Assembly (NCBI GenBank): GCA_031308135.1
Contig: JAHLJT010009436.1
Location: 160,554,885-160,618,884, forward strand
Direction of reading: 5' to 3'
Length of the DNA: 64,000 nt
From: Acheta domesticus
Taxonomy: Eukaryota; Arthropoda; Insecta; Orthoptera; Gryllidae
Shown: positions 60,850 through 64,000 of the stretch, in pieces
Layout: the number at the start of each line of letters is the position of its first letter
Position numbering within the stretch: the first letter of the stretch is position 1
Notes under the pieces: generated by a model
What the model was told of the DNA's origin: nothing
Seen by the model: the letters and a program-made list of their open reading frames with translations, nothing else
The model's database searches: none
Made by a program: the position numbers and the translations under genes

Positions 60850-61880
60850 TTTGATTTAGGCACCTAAATAGGCAACAAAATTACGAAATTAGGCACTAAT
60901 AGGCATTCAAATGGACGTTTGAGGCACTTAAAATAGGTTACAGAATGACTAAGCTAGTCAAAAAATAGACACGAAGTTGTATTTCTGGCATGTAGAACGT
61001 ATCTCAAAAGATTAAATTAGGCAATTAAAAAGTATGCTGCAAAAAGTATTTTTACATTTATGAGAGAGAGACTACAAGCATATTTTATTCACTTTCATAA
61101 TTACCAGTATAGTACATAATCAATATTTTCTCCAAATTTTCTACAATAAGGCTGTCTTGTCTATTAAAATAATTTTTAAGGCTGAAAATAAACTTTTTAC
61201 TGACATAGATTTATAGGAGCAAACAAATTTAGTTACATTTCTCATGCTCACGTCTCCTGGAACATTTTCACTCGTCCCTTCTTCCCACTCCCCCAAAAAA
61301 CTTGTACCACACGACCCATTTAAACACTGAACAGTATTTTGTAATATACGCCTGTCCGAGAGTAGGCTTTTGCCTGGTCTGTCTGTCGCTTTCCTCGCCT
61401 GGACTTCGCAGACGACGCGCTGCGGCAATAAGCCTCAACCTGCCAACAGCGCAGCTGCATCAGGAATGGCTGCAATTGCCCAAGAACTGCGTGCTGATCG
61501 AAGACGAGCGTGAAACATCCTTATTATGTTGACTTGCAGGGCTCCTTTTGTTCGGTATTTTGAGTGAAAGATTTCGGTGCGTTGTTCGATCACATAATAT
61601 TTGCATTTCTGAAAAGATTTTGCGTTTCCGTAAAATGAATTTCAAAATTTAGCATTGAAAATACGATCGTTCTTGAAAATCACTTATTTTAGGCAAAAAC
61701 ATATTAAAATAGACATCAACCGCCCTTTTTAGGACATTTTAAGCATATTAGATCCTTTCAGTACATCTATTTTCTCATGATTCGTAAACATCTGCAATTA
61801 CTTTTCACAACATCCTAAATAGGCATTTGTTCGAAAATCAGAGGTCTAGTTATGACTCATGATTTTAGGCATTAAAGTGT
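60850..61880. repeat. Repeat unit with AGGC-motif arrays at both ends (copy 2)
   Basis: TAGGCACCTAAATAGGCAAC, TTAGGCACTAATAGGCATTC and similar units cluster at 60855-61030. A second cluster lies at 61690-61880, including AAATAGGCATTTG and TTTTAGGCATTAAAG. It is similar in build to 54640-55376. Confidence 0.45.
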
Positions 61881-63369
61881 TTAATTTCCAAGTAAATAAC
61901 GTTTAAAAGCAATATATAATTAAAAGAGGTTTTATTAATAAGGGATATTCAATATAACGCTGAACACTATCCCGAGCGTTTTATAATACTAAACTAAAGT
62001 TCACCAATTTATTAATGTACATTATTCGCTCAGCTTAATAAAATTGTTTAATTAATTATTATTACATTTCTTCTCAAAATACAGAAACAAATAAATCTTT
62101 TAAATATAAATTTGAAGATCAACGAAATTAAATTATTTTTTAAAATTTGTCCCAAGTTTGGGGGGGGGGGCAGTTGCCCCCTTGCCCCCCCTTGCTCCCT
62201 TGCCCCCTTGCCCTCTCTGAATCCCGCCTTTGGAATGGGTGCTCAAGCGGAATAGTTCATTAGATACCGAAGAATCAGACAAAGAACATAAACAGATCAT
62301 TATAATGTCTTTCGCACCTAAAATTCAAAATAAGTTTATAAAGGAATATCTTCGATCAAAAAGTAGATTTGAGTATATAAACCATTAATTAATAAACAGA
62401 GTCTGATAAAGAATGTGAAAGACCAGGTTCCATTTATGGAACGTGAGAATGGAGTATAGAGGATAGCTTGTTTAAATTGCAAATTAACATACATAGGACA
62501 AACTAAACGCCCAGTTAAATAGCGAATGAAAGAGCACTAGGAATATTAAAGAATCATCTCCACGCCTTTATTCTGTATCCAGCGTTCTGTATTCAATTTG
62601 TTACATGGATTTGATTTCGAGAATCCAGTTGTTTTGGACACTGAGGTGAGGCGATTCCCACGCCTTATTTCAGAAACGATTAAAATTTAACTTAATCAAA
62701 CTCTTTATACCAATGGAGAGATGAATATCTTTACTAATGCATTTAACAATGGCTTGTATAAAATTAAGAATGACCTAGATTAATGCCAATATATTCAGAT
62801 AATTCTAGTGTTACGTTGTCCACACTGCATATTCATAGGCCATTGAGACGTTACACCAGTTCGCCGGGTCTGCTTTAGTTCTTTCGTAGCACCTCTGGGG
62901 TGAAGTGATAAGGAAAAGTTTCGCAGTGTTCTCGATCTGCTTTTCCAATTCACTGATGTAACATAACAGTATGACAGTTTCCCTCAATTAGGTCTTATGG
63001 AATTTTATTTCGTCATTACTGGTTTAAAATTTAATCATTGAAAACATTTTAACATTTTTTGTTCTTAGGGTGAATACGATGATTAATCTTTGTAATTAAC
63101 TTTTTACTTCCGAGACATTTTGTAATATTTTACACTATTTTGACCTGTAGATAAGATTAGTGATTTCTGTATTTTCCATAATTTTTAGTAACCTGATGAT
63201 GTAACTAATCAAGTTGTGAAACGTCGAGCTAATTAACAATAAATTATTGTCATAAAAACAGTGGATAGTTTTTTAATTGAAACAAATATAACTGACAATC
63301 AAGAAGATTTATTCCATTTTATCTACAGGTTAACAAATAGTACCGTCAAGTGATTGGGTCCCAAGACGG

Positions 63370-63650
63370 GCTTGGAGTAGGTGAGCGCAGGTACGTGGAC
63401 ACCAAAGATGTGGTGTAACTTTGCTCCTCAAACCCCCCTCTTCATGATGAAATATTTCCAATGGGACGCACAAGCGACCAAACTCTCGACTCAGTGCACT
63501 CGCGGGCTCCTCTTATCTGGGGTCAGCAGGCCTCGCGACAACGCATGCAAGGGAGACAAGGGGTAAACTACCATGCCCAAAGCGGGACTCGAGCCCGCGA
63601 CCCTTCGGTATATGACCTCGCCCACCAGGGCGTCAACCATGGTGCTACGA
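63370..63650 (-). mobile_element. tRNA-derived SINE
   Basis: On the minus strand the head starts near 63650 with TAGCACCATGGTTGACGCCC and has a B box, GGCTCGAGTCC (about 63586-63596). The body extends to about 63370. It is a different family from the SINEs at 17000 and 49350. Confidence 0.6.
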
Positions 63651-63652
63651 AA

Positions 63653-63654
<2 letters not shown>

Positions 63655-63698
<44 letters not shown>
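63655..63698. repeat. (AT)n microsatellite
   Basis: About 44 bases of AT next to the SINE head. Confidence 0.95.
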
Positions 63699-63699
<1 letters not shown>

Positions 63700-63701
<2 letters not shown>

Positions 63702-64000
63702 TGGGTTGTATGAACTCACAGTAAAGAACAGGGATGTGTGGATGTAGCGCAGGTTACCATGAACACGAGTATTGTTGAGGGAGATTGAATCGAGTTGGCG
63801 AGTTGACAGATCCTAGAATATAGGCTGGAAACATTAACGTGAAGTTCTAGTTTTAAAACCTAATGAATAGCAACTTCAGGATGTTGGAAGTTTGGCGAAA
63901 CCTTGGGGAAGGCACTTCAACAAACTCATCGGTGGTTCTGTAGTAAGGAACAAGATATCCGCGGATGTAGAGAAGGTAACATTTGCCGATTGATTCTGTA
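63700..64000. other. Non-coding end of window
   Basis: GC content is moderate; no feature recognised. It may be part of a further repeat that continues past the window. Confidence 0.35.

Larger units (their letters stand above)
59132..62232. mobile_element. hAT-like element, 3.1 kb, inserted in the Penelope-like element
   Basis: The ends are CAGGGGCGGG (59132) and, inverted, CAAAGGCGGG (ending 62232). G-runs lie just inside each end (59159-59170; 62161-62171). Flanks GTAATGGG and GAATGGG(T) fit an 8-bp duplication with a one-base loss. There is no transposase. It contains repeat copy C and an AGGC-array unit. Confidence 0.6.
59030..63260 (+). mobile_element. Penelope-like element remnant, split by a hAT-like element
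   Basis: The left piece (about 59030-59131) and right piece (62233 to about 63260) of one decayed retroelement. The right piece encodes CKLTYIGQTKRPVK (62478-62519), the GIY-YIG endonuclease core of Penelope-like elements. It then has DFENPVVLDTEVRRFPRLIS and LNQTLYTNGEM, the usual C-terminal blocks, and ends in a GATGATGTAACTAATCAAG / GTGAAACGTCG tail. Several stops and frame changes make it inactive. The outer limits are approximate. Confidence 0.6.

Overview
This window looks like insect nuclear DNA. It carries two host genes with insect-style structure, and LINE types (R1-like, RTE-like, jockey, CR1/L2-like) and tRNA-derived SINEs common in arthropods. The large load of old insertions and long AT-rich non-coding stretches suggest a big, repeat-rich genome, perhaps a hemimetabolous insect. 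That last point is inference; no species can be named from the sequence alone.

Layout. 1-10155: three non-LTR retrotransposons in head-to-tail order on the + strand. They are a decayed R1-clade copy (1-2960), a 5'-truncated but nearly open R1-clade copy (2961-6766), and an RTE-like element with a 9-bp target duplication (7020-10155). (TAA)n and (CAA)n tracts separate them. 10160-11100: purine-rich and TA-rich simple sequence. 11.1-12.9 kb: four spliced-looking reading-frame blocks on the minus strand that I cannot identify. 14.7-28 kb: a transposon field with hAT-like, Tc1-like (IR/DR type), piggyBac-like and fold-back elements, SINEs and a ruined LINE. 28-31.4 kb: no recognisable gene. 31.6-36.2 kb, minus strand: a five-coding-exon RNF185/RNF5-type membrane RING ubiquitin ligase. 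36.7-39.1 kb, plus strand: an intronless reading frame for a DNAI4 (WDR78)-like axonemal dynein intermediate chain, head-to-head with the ligase. 40-49 kb: minisatellite, microsatellite, a decayed CR1/L2-like LINE and several repeat ends. 49.35-57.6 kb: a nested stack in which a SINE is split by a jockey LINE, the jockey 3' UTR is split by a 3.4-kb hAT-like element, and that element contains further repeats. 59-63.3 kb: a Penelope-like element with a GIY-YIG remnant, split by a 3.1-kb hAT-like element. 63.4-63.7 kb: another SINE and an (AT)n tract.

Function. The ligase is predicted to act in ER protein quality control, and the WD-repeat protein in assembly of ciliary/flagellar dynein. They share only a roughly 0.5-kb intergenic promoter, which has a perfect CRE palindrome, a CCAAT box and a TATA-like box. 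Most of the rest is selfish DNA. The target duplications allow a relative insertion order to be read. The most interesting signals are a 3'-UTR hairpin in the two R1-clade LINEs whose stems covary while the loop is conserved, an apparent preference of those LINEs for (TAA)n, and the nested insertions with readable target duplications.
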